DNA of 6,788 nucleotides. It comes from Pseudomonadota bacterium (GTDB lineage Bacteria; Pseudomonadota; Alphaproteobacteria; Sphingomonadales; Sphingomonadaceae). This document shows positions 5,840-6,788 of the stretch, piece after piece. Under the pieces are notes generated by a model, which was given only the letters and a program-made list of their open reading frames with translations, made no database searches and was not told the origin of the DNA. The stretch covers positions 1 through 6,788 of the forward strand of contig JAFAED010000265.1 of NCBI GenBank assembly GCA_023424275.1. The letters are read 5' to 3'. Both the position numbers and the translations under genes were made by a program. Every line of letters starts with the position of its first letter. The first letter of the stretch is position 1.

Positions 5840-6559
5840 ATGGACAGGCTTGCTTCAGAAATCATCGATGCGCACGGCGGGCTCGACCGGTGGCGGAGCT
5901 TCGGCACATTGAGCGCCCACCTGGTACAAGGCGGCGCCCTGTGGGGATTGAAGGGCCAGGCCGGCGTCCTCGACGACACGCGCGTCACGGTCGACCTGCT
6001 GCGCCAGCACGCGTCGCATGCGCCGTTCGGCGAGCCCACCCTCAAATCTTCCTTCACCGCCGACCGCGTCGAACTGCGCGGCGCCGACGATGCCCTTGTC
6101 GAGAGCCTCGACCAACCGCGTGCATCCTTTGCCGGCCACACGCTCGAGACGCCCTGGACAAGGGTGCAGCTCGCCTATTTCGCGGGCTGCGCCATGTGGA
6201 CCTATCTTAACATGCCCTTCCTGCTGGCATGGGACGGAATGACGTCGGAGGAGATCGAGCCCTGGCAACAAGGCGAAGAGCAATGGCGCCGGCTTCGCGT
6301 CCGCTTCCCGGCCGCCATCGCAACCCACAGCGACGAACAGGTGCTCCATGTGGGTCCCGACGGACTGCTTCGGCGGCACGACTATAATGTCGACATCGCC
6401 GGCGGCACCCCGGGCGCCCATTTCATTTCCGACTATGTGTCGGTCGAGGGAATAGCGTTCCCGACGCGCCGGCGGATCTACCCCCGCCAGGACGATGGCC
6501 AGACCATGTCCGAACCGCTCGTCGTCTCGATCGATCTCGACGACATCCGCCTCGCCTGA
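5840..6559 (+). CDS. Uncharacterised conserved-looking protein (LolA-like fold possible)
   Basis: This 239-residue protein has no function I can assign. It has no signal peptide and no membrane segment, so it is probably cytoplasmic. It opens with IIDAHGGLDRWRSFGTLSAH (8-27), a type of start seen in proteins with a LolA-like beta-sheet fold, and continues as alternating strands. The middle is rich in aromatic residues: PWTRVQLAYFAGCAMWTYLN (105-124) and PFLLAWDG (126-133). The region RFPAAIATHSDEQVLH (155-170) then leads to LLRRHDYNVDIAGG (176-189). Trp, His and Asp residues in these blocks could line a ligand pocket, though that is inference. The gene is complete, uses codons like its neighbours, and ends four bases before the CNBD gene, so the two are probably co-transcribed. 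It is divergent from an alpha/beta hydrolase. My impression that relatives occur in other actinobacteria and proteobacteria comes from memory of similar sequences and was not searched. Confidence 0.85.
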   Translation: MDRLASEIIDAHGGLDRWRSFGTLSAHLVQGGALWGLKGQAGVLDDTRVTVDLLRQHASHAPFGEPTLKSSFTADRVELRGADDALVESLDQPRASFAGHTLETPWTRVQLAYFAGCAMWTYLNMPFLLAWDGMTSEEIEPWQQGEEQWRRLRVRFPAAIATHSDEQVLHVGPDGLLRRHDYNVDIAGGTPGAHFISDYVSVEGIAFPTRRRIYPRQDDGQTMSEPLVVSIDLDDIRLA

Positions 6560-6563
6560 TCCC

Positions 6564-6788
6564 ATGGCGGACATACCGGACGAAGCCGCGCCCGCGAGCG
6601 CTGTTCCCCATGCCCGCGAAGCCCAGATGTTTCCGAGGCTCGATGCCGCGACGATCGACCGGCTTTGCGGCTATGGCACCGTCGAGACGCCGGCGGTGGG
6701 CAGCCTGCTGTTCGAGCGAGGGACACGCGGGGCCGACTTTTTCGTCGTCCTCGATGGAGCGATCGACCTCTTCGACGGCAGCGGCGAG
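6564..6788 (+). CDS. Cyclic-nucleotide-binding-domain protein, 5' part only (cut by window edge)
   Basis: An open frame of 75 codons runs to the right edge with no stop. After a short Ala/Pro-rich N-terminus, MFPRLDAATIDRLCGYG (22-38) and GSLLFERGTRGADFFVVLDG (46-65) match the first part of a Crp/cAMP-type nucleotide-binding beta-roll. In some bacteria such a domain is followed by a thioredoxin-reductase-like FAD/NAD(P) oxidoreductase, and the style of this N-terminus fits that architecture. The deciding part lies outside the window, so a plain Crp-type regulator or a CNBD-ion channel remains possible. The start ATG is four bases after the preceding TGA and has no clear Shine-Dalgarno, which suggests translational coupling; Met22 at 6627 is an alternative start. 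Confidence 0.8.
   Translation, partial: MADIPDEAAPASAVPHAREAQMFPRLDAATIDRLCGYGTVETPAVGSLLFERGTRGADFFVVLDGAIDLFDGSGE

Noticed and set aside
4645..6141. A minus-strand open frame of 498 codons spanning the hydrolase, the divergent control region and part of two other genes
   Set aside because: It is the longest frame in the window, but it overlaps well-supported genes on both strands and crosses an intergenic region. Its translation is Arg/Ala-rich with no recognisable domain.

Overview
The window is GC-rich (roughly two thirds G+C by eye) with tightly packed genes. The protein families point to an alphaproteobacterium, most likely a sphingomonad: a Spinster-like MFS transporter, paired acyl-CoA dehydrogenases, an HxlR regulator with a C-terminal cysteine cluster, and a -35 box with the alphaproteobacterial CTTGAC core. 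The taxonomic call is inference from gene style; there is no rRNA or marker gene here.

Left part (1-365): no gene can be supported. Two short plus-strand frames run in from the left edge and stop at 178 and 197, and either could be the tail of a gene that lies outside the window.

Centre-left (366-3998, minus strand): a three-gene operon read from right to left. It encodes a large acyl-CoA dehydrogenase subunit (2811-3998), a second, smaller acyl-CoA dehydrogenase (1655-2794, 16 bases downstream) and an MFS transporter (366-1655, whose GTG start shares one base with the preceding TAG stop). The two dehydrogenases look like the two halves of a heteromeric enzyme that oxidises an unknown acyl-CoA, and the transporter probably moves the precursor or a related compound. 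No CoA ligase, hydratase or thiolase is present, so the substrate cannot be named.

Centre (3999-4744): a divergent control region of 218 bases and an HxlR-family regulator on the plus strand. A TTGACA box facing the operon is followed by an inverted repeat, GTGAGTTC-N7-GAACTTAC, lying where the -10 box should be. That is a good candidate operator through which the regulator could control the operon.

Right part (4745-6788): an alpha/beta hydrolase on the minus strand converges on the HxlR gene across a 55-base gap with an imperfect hairpin. It is divergent, across 203 bases containing inverted repeats, from a plus-strand pair. The first of these is a 239-residue protein of an uncharacterised family. 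Four bases later comes the start of a cyclic-nucleotide-binding-domain protein cut by the window edge, which may be the N-terminus of a CNBD/thioredoxin-reductase-like fusion.

I see no mobile element, CRISPR array, tRNA or rRNA. Most of the window is ordinary catabolic gene content. The parts worth most attention are the operator/promoter overlap at 4037-4074 and the uncharacterised gene beside the CNBD gene.
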